Shown here one piece after another: positions 1 to 6,875 of a DNA stretch of 12,962 nt. A program made the translations under genes and the position numbers. The DNA is from Baffinella frigidus (Eukaryota > Cryptophyceae > Cryptomonadales > Baffinellaceae): positions 349,932 to 362,893 of the forward strand of contig MU646546.1 of assembly GCA_026770585.1 (NCBI GenBank). The letters run 5' to 3'. Positions within the stretch are counted from its first letter, which is position 1. The number at the start of each line of letters is the position of its first letter. Under the pieces are notes generated by a model. The model worked only from the letters and a program-made list of their open reading frames with translations. It was not told the origin of the DNA and searched no databases.

Positions 1-105
1 CCCGCCTCTTCGCTCCTCCCCTTTTCCCGTCACTCTCACCTCACACCCCCACCCCCTCTGGCGCGCCCCGTCTTCGTGCGAGCATCAGACGTTGCCACCA
101 GCCCG
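1..105. repeat. Pyrimidine-rich duplicated segment, copy 1
   Basis: C/T-rich sequence with short runs such as cttcgctcctcccc, cccgtcactctcacc and gtgcgagcrtc that recur in the same order at about 686-785. It is therefore one copy of a diverged direct duplication. I see no coding signal in it. The second copy continues into 'gagccaccggctctcccgag', while this copy is interrupted by the fold-back element starting at 106. Confidence 0.6.
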
Positions 106-255
106 CACGGAAAGACCAAATCGTCGATTTTCAGACCTCAGATTCACCTTGCAGACACCCCAGATCTGGGGTGTCTACAACTTCAGAAGTCCCAATCTTG
201 CTTGAAAATCAACTTTTGGGAACAGGTCGAAATTAATCGATTTGGTCCTTCCGTG
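106..255. mobile_element. Fold-back element, 150 bp, CACGGAAAGACC termini
   Basis: Terminal inverted repeats CACGGAAAGACCAAATCG (106-123) and its complement at 238-255 match at 17 of 18 positions. The interior continues to pair loosely (gattttca / tgaaaatc) around a perfect 24-bp palindrome at 153-176 (agacacccc..ggggtgtct). Size, long imperfect hairpin and absence of coding capacity are what is expected of a MITE. I do not see a convincing target-site duplication, so the family is unassigned. Confidence 0.75.
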
Positions 256-332
256 AGGGTTGGTGGTGCGTTGTGGACGCTCCGTTGGAGTTGGTGCGCG
301 CGTCTCACGCTCCGTCCAACGACCACCGGCAG

Positions 333-387
333 CCTAACCCTACAGTAGGCCTATGCCTAGGGCCCTACAGCGGTCCTAGGGGGGGGC
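333..387. mobile_element. Relic core of a family-B type element
   Basis: The order cctaaccctacagtaggcc, tatgcctagggccctac, ggtcctaggggggg matches the centre of the full family-B elements (for example 8160-8230), but neither terminal inverted repeat is present. It is probably a decayed or internally derived copy. Confidence 0.6.
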
Positions 388-388
388 G

Positions 389-429
389 TATCAGCACAAG
401 TATCAGCTGTTTTGCTGATATTGCTGATA
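389..429. repeat. Inverted repeat TATCAGCA / TGCTGATA
   Basis: Arms at 389-396 and 422-429, with a second nested atcagc/gctgat pair. The same motif returns on the other side of the 156-bp element as a hairpin at 601-620 (9-bp arms, 2-nt loop) and at 1101. The 438-593 element may therefore have landed inside an older element with TATCAGCAC ends. Confidence 0.55.
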
Positions 430-437
430 AGTTAATG

Positions 438-593
438 GGGTAACTGACCAAAAATGGGGTAGTTAGGCCTACGGGATTGCCTAGGACCTCCTACCGTAGG
501 CCGAGATTTTTTGGTCCTAGGATCCCTCGGCCTACGGTAGGAGGTCCTAGGCAATGCCGTATGCCTAACTGCCCCATTTTCAGGCCGTTAGCC
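438..593. mobile_element. Family A fold-back element, copy A1 (156 bp)
   Basis: A long inverted repeat whose right arm carries the family terminus (complement TAACGGCCTGAAAATGGGG), followed inward by tagttaggcctacgg, attgcctaggacctc and ctaccgtaggccga. The left tip is diverged ('ggggtaactgacc'). The centre holds 'ttggtcctaggatcc'. It has exactly the length of copies A2 and A3. The arms almost meet, so the single strand would fold into one hairpin. No coding capacity; mobilisation in trans is inferred from family knowledge of MITEs. Confidence 0.85.
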
Positions 594-600
594 TATGAAA

Positions 601-620
601 GTGCTGATACTTATCAGCAC
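601..620. repeat. Perfect hairpin, 9-bp arms
   Basis: gtgctgata (601-609), a 2-nt loop, then tatcagcac (612-620). It is related to the inverted repeat at 389-429 and lies 8 bases beyond the end of element A1. Confidence 0.7.
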
Positions 621-676
621 CCACCTGACAACACAACCCCACCGGCAGGATGGGGGCGCTGGGGTCCCTGATGCTC
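612..676 (+). repeat. 65-bp direct duplication, copy 1 (copy 2 at 1101-1165)
   Basis: Both copies run from tatcagcaccca through ccggcaggatgggg to cctgatgctc with only scattered substitutions and no length change, at an offset of 489 bases. No reading frame appears to be preserved, so this is a DNA-level duplication and not a gene family. Confidence 0.8.
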
Positions 677-802
677 ATTCTCCTCAATTTCTACGCCCCT
701 TCGCTCCTCCCCCCGTCACTCTCACCCCCCTCCCCCTCTGACGATCCGTGCGCCGTCCCTTCGTTGTGCGAGCGTCTGACCGTTGAACGGTCAAAAGTGG
801 AG

Positions 803-861
803 CCACCGGCTCTCCCGAGTCGTCAGCACCACACCGTGGTCAGGAACAGATGCAGTCTTCT
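803..861 (+). repeat. 59-bp direct duplication, copy 1 (copy 2 at 1040-1098)
   Basis: Runs from ccaccggctctcccgag through accgtggtcaggaac to agatgcagtcttc. It is almost identical to 1040-1098, at an offset of 237 bases. The stretch 862-1039 between the copies holds nothing I can assign. Confidence 0.85.
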
Positions 862-1039
862 TCTGCTTCTTCTTTATTACTCTCGATACAGGTCCTAAAT
901 CAGGCCCGTTAGACTTCAGTTCAGTGATACAATAGACTATGAGCCTTCAGATGCAGTAGTGGAATACACCAGTCAGCGACAGATAGTGTCCGCCAGGCGA
1001 GGGTAGCGAGCATGCCGACACGGCTGGCCGTCGAGGTCA

Positions 1040-1098
1040 CCACCGGCTCTCCCGAGTCGTCAGCATCACACCGTGGTCAGGAACAGATGCAGTCTTCC
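1040..1098 (+). repeat. 59-bp direct duplication, copy 2
   Basis: Partner of 803-861. It is followed directly by the second copy of a different duplication (1101-1165), so the order of the blocks is swapped relative to 612-861. This indicates repeated local rearrangement. Confidence 0.85.
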
Positions 1099-1100
1099 TC

Positions 1101-1165
1101 TATCAGCACCCAGCTGACCACACAACCCTACCGGCAGGATGGGGACGCTGGGGTTCCTGATGCTC
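1101..1165 (+). repeat. 65-bp direct duplication, copy 2
   Basis: Partner of 612-676, read in the same orientation. Confidence 0.8.
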
Positions 1166-1180
1166 TTGCTGACAGCGAGC

Positions 1181-1236
1181 TGCTCCATTGGCAGCCTGGC
1201 CAGCTTCGGCAGGCGAGCGCCCCCTCCCCCCCCCCC
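1181..1236 (+). repeat. Direct duplication around a family-D core (partner at 1354-1408)
   Basis: tgctccattggcagcct followed by cttcggcaggcgagcg and a C-run occurs here and, with few changes, at 1354-1408. The family-D core (1286-1347) lies between the copies. Confidence 0.75.
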
Positions 1237-1285
1237 TCCCCGCGCCCAGGGTTGTCAGACGAGACCTAGAACGCGTGTGGGGGTG

Positions 1286-1347
1286 TGCCTTAAGACCTAG
1301 GACCCTACAGTAGGAAACCCGTAGGGTCGTAGGGGGGTTCCTACGGA
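1286..1347 (+). mobile_element. Family D core, copy D1 (no clear termini)
   Basis: Matches the D consensus: gacctaggaccctac, gtaggaaacccgtaggg, tcgtaggggggttcc, tacggataa. The outer arms seen in D2 and D4 (the CCACACAGCGG type) are not visible here, so this copy is truncated or is a separate core insertion. Confidence 0.7.
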
Positions 1348-1464
1348 TAATGCTGCTCCATTGGCAGCCTTGCCATCTTCGGCAGGAGAGCGCCCCCTCC
1401 CCCCCCCCGACGTGTTCTCCCGCAGTGTCTCCTTCCACTTTGAGCGTGGCGAAAGCGATCCCTG

Positions 1465-1636
1465 CCACGCAAGAGTGTAGAGCTGACTGGCTTACAGGAG
1501 AAATAGCCAGATCTGGCTCTTTTTTAAGTTCATAAGCGGATATTCTCCCCAGAGAAAAATTGAAATTTCGGAAAGTTGGTACAAATTCCGTGTGAACTGA
1601 CTTGTTTTCTTAGGTCAACCTTGCACTCTTGCGTGG
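1465..1636. mobile_element. CCAC-ended element C1 (172 bp) with TG duplication
   Basis: The ends CCACGCAAGAGTG (1465-1477) and its exact complement at 1624-1636 form a perfect 13-bp terminal inverted repeat, which extends imperfectly to about 23 bp. The dinucleotide TG borders both sides (1463-1464 and 1637-1638). The interior is AT-richer than the surroundings and contains a perfect 14-bp palindrome at 1505-1518 (agccagatctggct). It shares the CCAC start and a 2-bp flank repeat with elements at 7592-7772 and 9942-10159. Non-coding. Confidence 0.75.
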
Positions 1637-1791
1637 TGAGAGGGCAGCAGGTGCCGAGAGTGATCCACTTAGTGCGGGCCACTTAGTAGGGTCACTCGCA
1701 ATCCCAGCGTGGGCGTTGTTCCCTGGTGAGTGTGCGCGGCTTCGCGCGACTCAGCTGTGGTGCGGTGTCTCGAATCACGCTCACTCTCATA
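1637..1791. other. Unassigned spacer
   Basis: Contains the short direct repeat ccacttagt (about 1665 and 1679). Nothing else can be supported. Confidence 0.4.
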
Positions 1792-1947
1792 GGCTAACGG
1801 CCTGAAAATGGGGTAGTTAAACCTACGGCATTGCCTAGGACCTCCTACCGTAGACCGAGGGATCCTAGGACCAAAAGGTCTCGGCCTACGGTAGGAGGTC
1901 CTAGGCAATCCCGTAGGCCTAACTACCCCATTTTCAGGCCGTTACCC
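1792..1947. mobile_element. Family A fold-back element, copy A2 (156 bp)
   Basis: Same length and arms as A1 and A3, with the centre inverted relative to them ('gggatcctaggacc'). The dinucleotide TA borders both ends (1790-1791 and 1948-1949). The ends read GGCTAACGGCCTG and CAGGCCGTTACCC. It ends 23 bases before the exon-like island at 1971, so it appears to sit inside an intron. Confidence 0.88.
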
Positions 1948-1970
1948 TATTAACTCGCCTTCCGCCGCAG

Positions 1971-2067
1971 CACGTTCGCCATCGAGAGGGACTGGATCAG
2001 GTGTCTCAACAACGGAAATGAAGTGGATATAATCAAGTCCGAAAACGTCCTGGCCAAGATCTCTGTG
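1971..2067 (+). CDS. Exon-like coding island, unknown protein (97 nt)
   Basis: The island is bordered by a pyrimidine-rich acceptor (ccttccgccgcag ending at 1970) and a consensus donor (GTGAGG from 2068). After one leading base it reads 32 sense codons starting TFAIERDWIRCLNNG and continuing NEVDIIKSENVLAKISV. The mix of charged and hydrophobic residues looks like a real folded protein, unlike the repeat-derived frames nearby. A branch-like ctattaac lies about 20 bases upstream, at the edge of element A2. I do not recognise the family, and no partner exon was found with confidence. It could be a live internal exon or a fossil. Confidence 0.45.
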
Positions 2068-2496
2068 GTGAGGGCCGGCCCTGTTATTTCCTGATATTTC
2101 GCATTTTTCCGTGAACACACGAATTTCGGCACAGCCTCGCCCGCAAGAGCTCGTCGTGAAAAAACTAACTGGTGGATGACTTGACGCGCAACGTAGTATC
2201 GATTTCTTCGCGTTCTTGAATAGATTTAATTTCAGATTTGGCTTGGCGTCTGAGCTAGTTCGTACTTTTAGGGCTTTAAAATAGCTGGATGTGTACCACA
2301 AATCTTTTAGATGGACCGTTCCCGAAATTCAATCTGTTCAGGTCCGGGACTAGATTGAGTGCGGTGCACAGAATAATGTTGTGGTGGTGGCGCCATGCCG
2401 GCCCGTTAAATCACCCCCCGGTGATACAGCGGAACCGGACCAGTTGGTTGTCAACAAAGAACACTCTCTCACAAGCGAGCCCTCGCGGCTCGGCCT
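2068..2496. other. Unassigned, AT-richer stretch (possible intron)
   Basis: Follows the candidate donor at 2068. It is less GC-rich than most of the window, has stops in all frames of any length, and shows no inverted repeats that I could confirm. The 22-base segment 2298-2319 (acaaatcttttagatgg...) recurs with two changes at 9134-9155. Confidence 0.35.
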
Positions 2497-2535
2497 ACCT
2501 CTCCCCCTGGCGTGAAGCGGTCGTGCATGTCAACT
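2497..2535 (+). repeat. Dispersed 39-bp repeat, copy 1 (copy 2 at 12625-12663)
   Basis: acctctccccct, gcgtgaagcggtcgtg and tgtcaact occur in the same order and spacing here and 10 kb away; 36 of 39 bases match. The sequence downstream of both copies is also partly similar (cgcctttcccc / cgctttccccc). This suggests an older dispersed repeat that I cannot delimit. Confidence 0.7.
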
Positions 2536-2608
2536 GAATGAACCGCGCCTTTCCCCGTGTGGTGCCAAAAAAAATAATGCAAAAAATAACATAATGGTGG
2601 GCTGCTGG

Positions 2609-2632
2609 CACAGGCGTGCCGTGTCGCGGCGC
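2609..2632 (+). repeat. 24-bp direct repeat (second copy 2805-2828)
   Basis: cacaggcgtgccgtgtcgcg followed by gcgc is identical at both places, 196 bases apart. The sequence between the copies has no obvious inverted termini. Confidence 0.8.
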
Positions 2633-3430
2633 ATTTCAGGACGCAACGGTTCGTTTCATGGTACTAAATGGTACGTACTGACTTGGCGACAAGCACCTCC
2701 TCGTCCTTTCCACGTCCGATCCGAATACAAAATTTCCGGATCCCGGTACAATTTTTAAAAAAGGCTTGTATCCTGAAAATCCGCCTTATGGCCTGGCGTG
2801 GTGTCACAGGCGTGCCGTGTCGCGGCGCCCATATTCGTCGCGGTGATCCTCGCGTGTCTCTCCCCCTCTCTCGCTGCCCTCTCCATCGCACTCTGGGATT
2901 TAGGTACTCTCCCCCACCCCCACCCCCACCCTCCCATATTTTTTTTCAGGGTTCCGGCGTGTAGGGCTGTCCTCGAGGGTGGTTGTCGAGCGCCACTGGA
3001 AACATCGAATTTCCGAGTGTGTTTAGGACGTTCGGTCGGACGTGCCCCGTACCAACAAGGATTATTTGGTACTAACCTAGGACGTGCCGCCGGACGTGAC
3101 CTCTCAGAACGGTCGTCTCTTGGAGCCATTGTTGCCCTTCCCATCTCGATAAATCTAACGTCGTCGAACCCTTCGTAGTCCGCCGAGTGGACGTGAAATC
3201 GCGCTGGTCCGGTGAAGTGACGCGGTGTGGTGTCGTGTGGCAGTCGCGGTGATGATCGAGTATTCGATCCTTCGGTCGATTTACGTCACCAACCCGCGCC
3301 TTGCAGCCCCGAAGGAACAACAAAAAAAGGTGCTGTGCCATTCTTTTCTTGCTATTTGGGGGGGGTCTCTAGATCGGGTGCGCTTTCTCGTGTGATCCCC
3401 AGCCAACGAGGTTTTTGAAGGCGGAGCCTG
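2633..3430. other. Low-repeat stretch with weak coding hints
   Basis: Three things can be seen. First, 2835-2905 encodes a hydrophobic run on the plus strand (VILACLSPSLAALSIALW), followed by a C-rich tract (ccccca repeats, about 2910-2935) and a T8 plus CAG acceptor-like site near 2949. Second, a perfect TACTAAC at 3070-3076 precedes an acceptor-like ctctcag ending near 3107, after which one frame runs SSLGAIVALPISINLTSS to a stop at 3176-3178. Third, a plus-strand frame open from 3216 to a stop at 3393 includes AVMIEYSILRSIYVTNPRLA. None has homology I recognise; each could be chance. Confidence 0.25.
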
Positions 3431-3593
3431 CCACACAGCGGACTTCGAAGGGCTTTCGAACAACCCTTCGGCGATAAGACCCACGACCCTACGGTACGCA
3501 ATCCGTAGGGACGTAGGGGGGGGTTCCTACGGATAAGTTACCGGAAAGGTGGCCCAATTTGGGCCAAAAATCTCTTCATAGCGCGCTGTGTGG
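3431..3593. mobile_element. Family D element, copy D2 (163 bp)
   Basis: The left end ccacacagcggacttcgaag and the complement of the right end (ccacacagcgcgctatgaag) form a terminal inverted repeat with the first 10 bases identical. The centre is the D core (gataagaccc, gaccctacggtac, ccgtagggacgtagg, ttcctacggataag). The right inner arm contains ggcccaatttgggcc. The same order of parts, inverted, is found at 12324-12483. Confidence 0.75.
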
Positions 3594-3671
3594 AGGGTCT
3601 ACCACCATCGTGGGCGGCCTTTCTCTTGAAAAGCTCTGGCCAGTTGTCGTCCCCTGCCAGGGAGGCCTGGC

Positions 3672-3893
3672 CCACTCAGCGGACTACACAGGGATTTCGT
3701 CAATCACCCGTACGTGAATACTCCATAGGACCCGACGGTAGGCCGTCCGTAGGGACATAGGGTTGTTCCTACGAATATCGTGACCGATTTTTTGGTGGCC
3801 CAGCCTCCACCGAGCCCTTTGTAGCACCTCAGCCACCAAGAATCCCTTCACACCACCTCCGCCACCAAGAATCCCTTCGTAGCCCCCAGTGTG
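3672..3893. mobile_element. Family D element, copy D3 (about 222 bp, with extra right-arm repeats)
   Basis: Left arm ccactcagcggactac at 3672; right arm (complement) cacactgggggctacgaagg at 3893. The core (aggacccgacggtagg, ccgtagggacatagg, ttcctacgaat) is diverged. The right arm is extended by a duplication of ccaccaagaatccctt (about 3834 and 3862). Borders are accurate to a few bases only. Confidence 0.6.
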
Positions 3894-3900
3894 CCCGGCG

Positions 3901-3977
3901 CGTCTGACCCGGCAACCCCTCACAGCGGAAGGGCCCCATGGCAATGACGCAGACGCAGACACTCATCCGCGTGGCTG
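3901..3977 (+). repeat. 77-bp direct duplication, copy 1 (copy 2 at 4271-4347)
   Basis: cgtctgacc, ggcaacccctcacagcgg, aagggccc and gcaatg...gacgcagac align without gaps to 4271-4347 (offset 370). Each copy directly follows a family-D type right end ('cccttcgtagccc'), so the duplicated block probably includes that end. Confidence 0.8.
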
Positions 3978-4011
3978 ATTCTGTCTGCCTGCGTGGCAGG
4001 CAGACAGAATC
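3977..4011. repeat. Perfect hairpin, 15-bp arms, 5-nt loop
   Basis: gattctgtctgcctg (3977-3991), loop cgtgg, caggcagacagaatc (3997-4011), with no mismatch. It lies exactly where the two copies of the 77-bp duplication diverge. It has no T-tract and is in non-coding DNA, so I do not call it a terminator. Confidence 0.85.
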
Positions 4012-4189
4012 CCCATCCCGGGTCGTGGGGGAGGAAGCAGCGGAGGAGGGCGGGGGGAGTGAACAGCCCGCTAGGAACACGCAAGACAGTCACGACCGAC
4101 CGTCTGGCTTCGGCGTCCGCGTGACCGGTCACGTGGGCGTTCACGAGCCTGCCGGCGGGGCTATTCCACGAGGGGGGGGTCCGTCCTCA

Positions 4190-4222
4190 CAGGCAGCGCT
4201 GCTTCCTCGCATACCAGGCCTC
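4190..4222 (+). repeat. 33-bp direct repeat (second copy 4349-4381)
   Basis: caggcagcgctg, ctcgc and taccaggc are shared in register with 4349-4381. The repeat is immediately preceded by gtcctcac, forming an acceptor-like ccgtcctcacag (4181-4192). Confidence 0.75.
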
Positions 4223-4227
4223 CACTG

Positions 4228-4262
4228 AGCCACCAAAAATCCCTTCGTAGCCCACTGTATGA
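4228..4262. mobile_element. Solo right end of a family-D type element
   Basis: aaaaatcccttcgtagccca followed by ctgtatg matches the right ends of D2/D3/D4. No matching left end was found within a few hundred bases. Confidence 0.55.
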
Positions 4263-4270
4263 AAAAAAAT

Positions 4271-4347
4271 CGTCTGACCTGGCAACCCCTCACAGCGGAA
4301 GGGCCCGGCGGCAATGTCGCCGACGCAGACGCTAGTGCGCGTGGCTG
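4271..4347 (+). repeat. 77-bp direct duplication, copy 2
   Basis: Partner of 3901-3977. Confidence 0.8.
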
Positions 4348-4431
4348 GCAGGCAGCGCTGGTTTCTCGCGTACCAGGCGTCGTGGAGGGAATACCTCGAC
4401 TTGGACGGTACCGCCCCCCCCCCGCCCTGAT

Positions 4432-4576
4432 CCGGGGACGTGTTGAATTTGAAAGGAAATGGATCCCTATGTGTTCATAGGAGTTGGAAGAGGATTAATT
4501 AGGGCCCTATGTAAACTTAATTAGGGCAGAATCCGGTTTTATAGTCCATTTTCTTTTAGATTGAACATGTTCCAGG
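4432..4576. mobile_element. Family G element, copy G1 (145 bp) with AT flanks
   Basis: Left end ccggggacgtgttgaat and complement of the right end cctggaacatgttcaat form an imperfect inverted repeat of about 32 bp (inner part ..gaaatgga / ..gaaaatgga). AT-rich interior with ggattaattagggcccta. AT borders the element on both sides. A second copy in the opposite orientation lies at 6250-6395. Confidence 0.75.
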
Positions 4577-4614
4577 ATGAGCCCCTGCCTTGAGGGTCCC
4601 CAATCGCCGGTTGT

Positions 4615-4750
4615 CACACGGTGGACTACGAACCTTTCATCAAAAGTCAACTTGCCTTGATGCAATTAACTTCAAGGATTTTCTGACGCAATTTGGTCAC
4701 GAAACACCCTGAATTCCAGCCCCAGCGAAACCTTCGTAGCCCACCGTGTG
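4615..4750. mobile_element. 136-bp element with CACACGGTGGACTACGAA ends
   Basis: Perfect or near-perfect 18-bp terminal inverted repeat: 4615-4632 against 4733-4750 (one difference, gtggActac/gtggGctac). The ends are clearly related to those of the D elements (..ctacgaagg), but the interior lacks the D core, so this is a second, core-less element with shared termini. Confidence 0.75.
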
Positions 4751-4875
4751 GTAAGGCCCGCAGCGAAACTCTGCGAGAATGTGCAGGATGTTTTGTGCCA
4801 GGGTGTTGAATGCAACCATTTGTCTGTTCGGCTCGTGCGCGTTGGAAGTGACGTGTGCTTCGCCACGGACAAGTG

Positions 4876-5273
4876 GGTGTGGTGTTCTGAAGGGATCGTG
4901 CCACGTGGCTGTTCTGCAGGGATTGTTCTGAAGGGAGGGCGATAAGTAGTGGTTCTGAAGGGAGTTCTATCAAGGGAATGTTTGTTCTGAAGGGATCGTT
5001 CTGAAGGGAGGGTGACAAGTGGTTGTTCTGAAGGGATTGTTCTGAAGGGATTGGCAAGTGGTTGTTCTGAAGGGATTGTTTTAATGGGAGGGTGATAAGT
5101 GGTGGTTCTGAAGGGAGCGTGGCGCGTGTTTGTTCCCAAGGGAGTGCTATCCAGGGAATGTTTGTTCGGAAGGGATTGTTCTGATGGGAGTGCCAAGTGG
5201 TCGTTCTGAAGGGATTGTTCTGATGGGAGGGTGACAAGTGGTGATTCTGAAGGGATTGTTCTGAAGGGTGGGT
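4876..5273. repeat. Minisatellite, units of about 40 bp built on gttctgaaggga
   Basis: About nine degenerate units containing one or two gttctgaagggattg sub-repeats plus a spacer such as gacaagtggt. A larger period is visible: ctatcaagggaatgtttgttc at 4967 returns at 5147 (180 bases). On the minus strand the array lacks stop codons in two frames, giving a 248-codon frame (5393-4647, SEQSLQNNHLSPS-type repeats) and an overlapping 201-codon frame. I judge both to be by-products of the repeat, because the unit length is not a constant multiple of three and the same peptide motif appears in both frames. Confidence 0.85.
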
Positions 5274-5299
5274 GCACCCGGCAGGGGATGGGATGATAT

Positions 5300-5960
5300 C
5301 GTCGACGGAGCTTTCGTACGGGGTTCGAGTCGGTACCGCCAACCCACTCCCCCGCTGTGCCTCTTTGAACTTGTCACCCTGCCCAAGTGCCATCTCTGGC
5401 TCGGTCTATGTGGGCTTCACCAAATTGGTGTCCCCTGGGTCTTTTCCGTACGGGGTTCGAGTCGGTCCCACCCCCGCACGCCCCCGCACTCCCCCGCTGT
5501 ACCTTTTTGAAATTGTCACCCTGCGCAAGTGCTAGCTCTGGCTCAGTCTATGTGGGCTTCACCAAATTGGTGCCCCCGGGGTCTTTTCCGTACGGGGTTC
5601 GAGACGGTGCCTCCCCCGCACCCCCCCGCTGTGTCTTTTTGAACTTCCCTGCCAGTGAGAAAATTTTGCAGAGGACGTGAAGACACTATAATGTGTCTCG
5701 GACACATGATAGTCGCTGTGACAGCGACAACAATGTTTTAGAAGGGTCTTCACGTCCTCTGCGAAATTTTCTCGCTGGCAGTGAACTTGGTGTACGGGGT
5801 TCAAGTCGGTCCCGCCCCCGCCCCGCATTCTCCTACCGAGCCTTTTTGAACTTGTCACCCTGCCCAGGTCCTAGCTTTGGCTGAGTCTTGAGTCGGCTCA
5901 CAAATTGTGTGAGCTCCGTCTATGTCGGCTCACAAATTTTGTGGGCCCGGGCTCTTTCCC
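5300..5960 (+). repeat. Tandem array of about 132-142-bp units (gtacggggttcgag)
   Basis: The landmark gtacggggttcgag (or caag) occurs at 5316, 5448, 5590 and 5792. Each unit has a C-rich part, then ctttttgaacttgtcaccctg, gctagctctggctcag and tctatgtgggcttcacc with a palindrome caccaaattggtg. The last units, after about 5890, are shortened and altered. The third unit is shortened and interrupted by the element at 5649-5781. No conserved reading frame. Confidence 0.85.
5649..5781. mobile_element. Long-TIR element (133 bp) inside the tandem array
   Basis: 36-bp terminal inverted repeats (5649-5684 and 5746-5781) starting CTGCCAGTGAGAAAATTTTG, with 2 mismatches. The short interior holds two more hairpins: atgtgtc/gacacat (5691-5707) and gtcgctgt/acagcgac (5712-5728). 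tgaacttcc before and tgaacttgg after agree at 7 of 9 bases, which would fit a 9-bp duplication as made by Mutator-like transposases. However, 'gaactt' is also part of the array unit and sequence next to the insertion is missing, so this is tentative. Confidence 0.8.
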
Positions 5961-6062
5961 GCTCCAACGTTGACGGATGCGTGCCGGACACCCAGCACGG
6001 CAACTTGACAATAGTCGGGCAGGCCAACCCGAGTGAGGCAGCGCTAGAACCTGGCGTGTCAT

Positions 6063-6111
6063 AGGGTGTAGGGTGCAGGGTGCAGGATGCAGGGTGTAGG
6101 GTGCAGGGTGT
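6063..6111 (+). repeat. Seven tandem heptamers AGGGTGY
   Basis: Seven consecutive 7-base units, agggtgt or agggtgc, with one aggatgc. G-triplets are spaced by four bases on the plus strand, so the tract could form a quadruplex. The flanks (5961-6062 and 6112-6249) show nothing assignable. Confidence 0.85.
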
Positions 6112-6249
6112 GGGTTTCAGGCATTCCCGCCGTGCCTTCTTGAGCCTTCCACCCTTTGCAAGTCTCCTGAAAAACACGGACACCCCCCATGGTTACGTCC
6201 TCTCGCATAGTCCCGGAAGTTCAAAGACGCCAGCCGCCCCGGTTTTCAT

Positions 6250-6395
6250 CCGGGAACATGTTTAATTTAAAATTAACAGGCCGATCAAACCGGGTACTGG
6301 TCCTAATTAATTTTACTTAAGGCCCTAATGAACCTTCATCCAACTCCTATGAACAAATAGGGGTCCATTTTCTTTTAAATTAAACATGTCTCCGG
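6250..6395. mobile_element. Family G element, copy G2 (146 bp) with AT flanks
   Basis: Ends ccgggaacatgtttaattt and, on the opposite strand, ccggagacatgtttaattt. Read on the minus strand it follows G1 closely: gaaaatggac, ttcataggagttgga, attagggcc. AT is present at 6248-6249 and 6396-6397. Two copies with the same dinucleotide flank support an AT target duplication. Confidence 0.8.
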
Positions 6396-6435
6396 ATGTG
6401 CTTCGGGTTCGTGTGGTCCAAGTCCGATCGGGGGG

Positions 6436-6570
6436 CCCTAAACCGTAAACCCTGAACCTGAAACTCTGAACCCGCAACACCAAGCTACAGCCTAAATTCT
6501 AAACCCAAAACCCAAAAACCCAAAATCAAAAAATCAAAAACCCAAAACCTAAAAAAAAAAAAAAAAAAAC
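6436..6570. repeat. Degenerate C-strand telomere-like tract with A-run
   Basis: Starts ccctaaaccgtaaaccctg and decays into aaacccaaaaccc units, ending with a run of 19 A (6551-6569). It is the complement of TTTAGGG-type repeats, heavily mutated, so it is an interstitial relic. Sequence up to 6645 after it is unassigned. Confidence 0.75.
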
Positions 6571-6645
6571 CAAATTCCACACCCTCTTCACACGGCGTGT
6601 GCAAGCGCAGAATCCAGCTCTCGGTGTGGAGGAAGGCGCGTTCTT

Positions 6646-6767
6646 CAGGGATACCTCGCTCATAAGAAAGCGCCCCCCCCTCCTTAGGACCATTGTAGGG
6701 CCCTAGGCATAGGCCCCACTGTAAAGTCCCTAGAGGGAGGAGGTTTCTTATGAGCGAGGTGACCCTG
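6646..6767. mobile_element. Family B element, copy B1 (122 bp)
   Basis: Terminal inverted repeat of the CAGGGGTACCTCGCTCATAA type (here cagggatacc at the left, gaccctg at the right), then aagaaagcgccccccc and a core in reverse orientation (ggaccattgtagggcc, ctaggcataggcc). TA follows on the right; the left flank is TT. It is the most diverged of the full-length copies. Confidence 0.85.
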
Positions 6768-6875
6768 TAGAGTCCGAAAAGACTTGTCCGATCCGTGGGT
6801 TTCGAGGTTCCGAGGTTTCGAAGCTACTTGCACCAGCAAATTAACTTCACACGGTCGTAGTTCAAATTCACGCTA

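Noticed and set aside
3977-4011. Rho-independent terminator
   Set aside because: Strong stem but no T-tract, no upstream gene, and bacterial termination does not apply to this kind of sequence.
4876-5273. CRISPR-like array
   Set aside because: Repeats of about 40 bp are degenerate, contiguous and made of a 15-base sub-repeat. There are no unique spacers of even size, and the context is eukaryotic.
4647-5393. 248-codon minus-strand ORF (SEQSLQNNHLSPS repeats) and overlapping 201-codon ORF
   Set aside because: Both translate a minisatellite that happens to lack stops in two frames. The unit length is irregular and there is no start context or conserved non-repeat domain.
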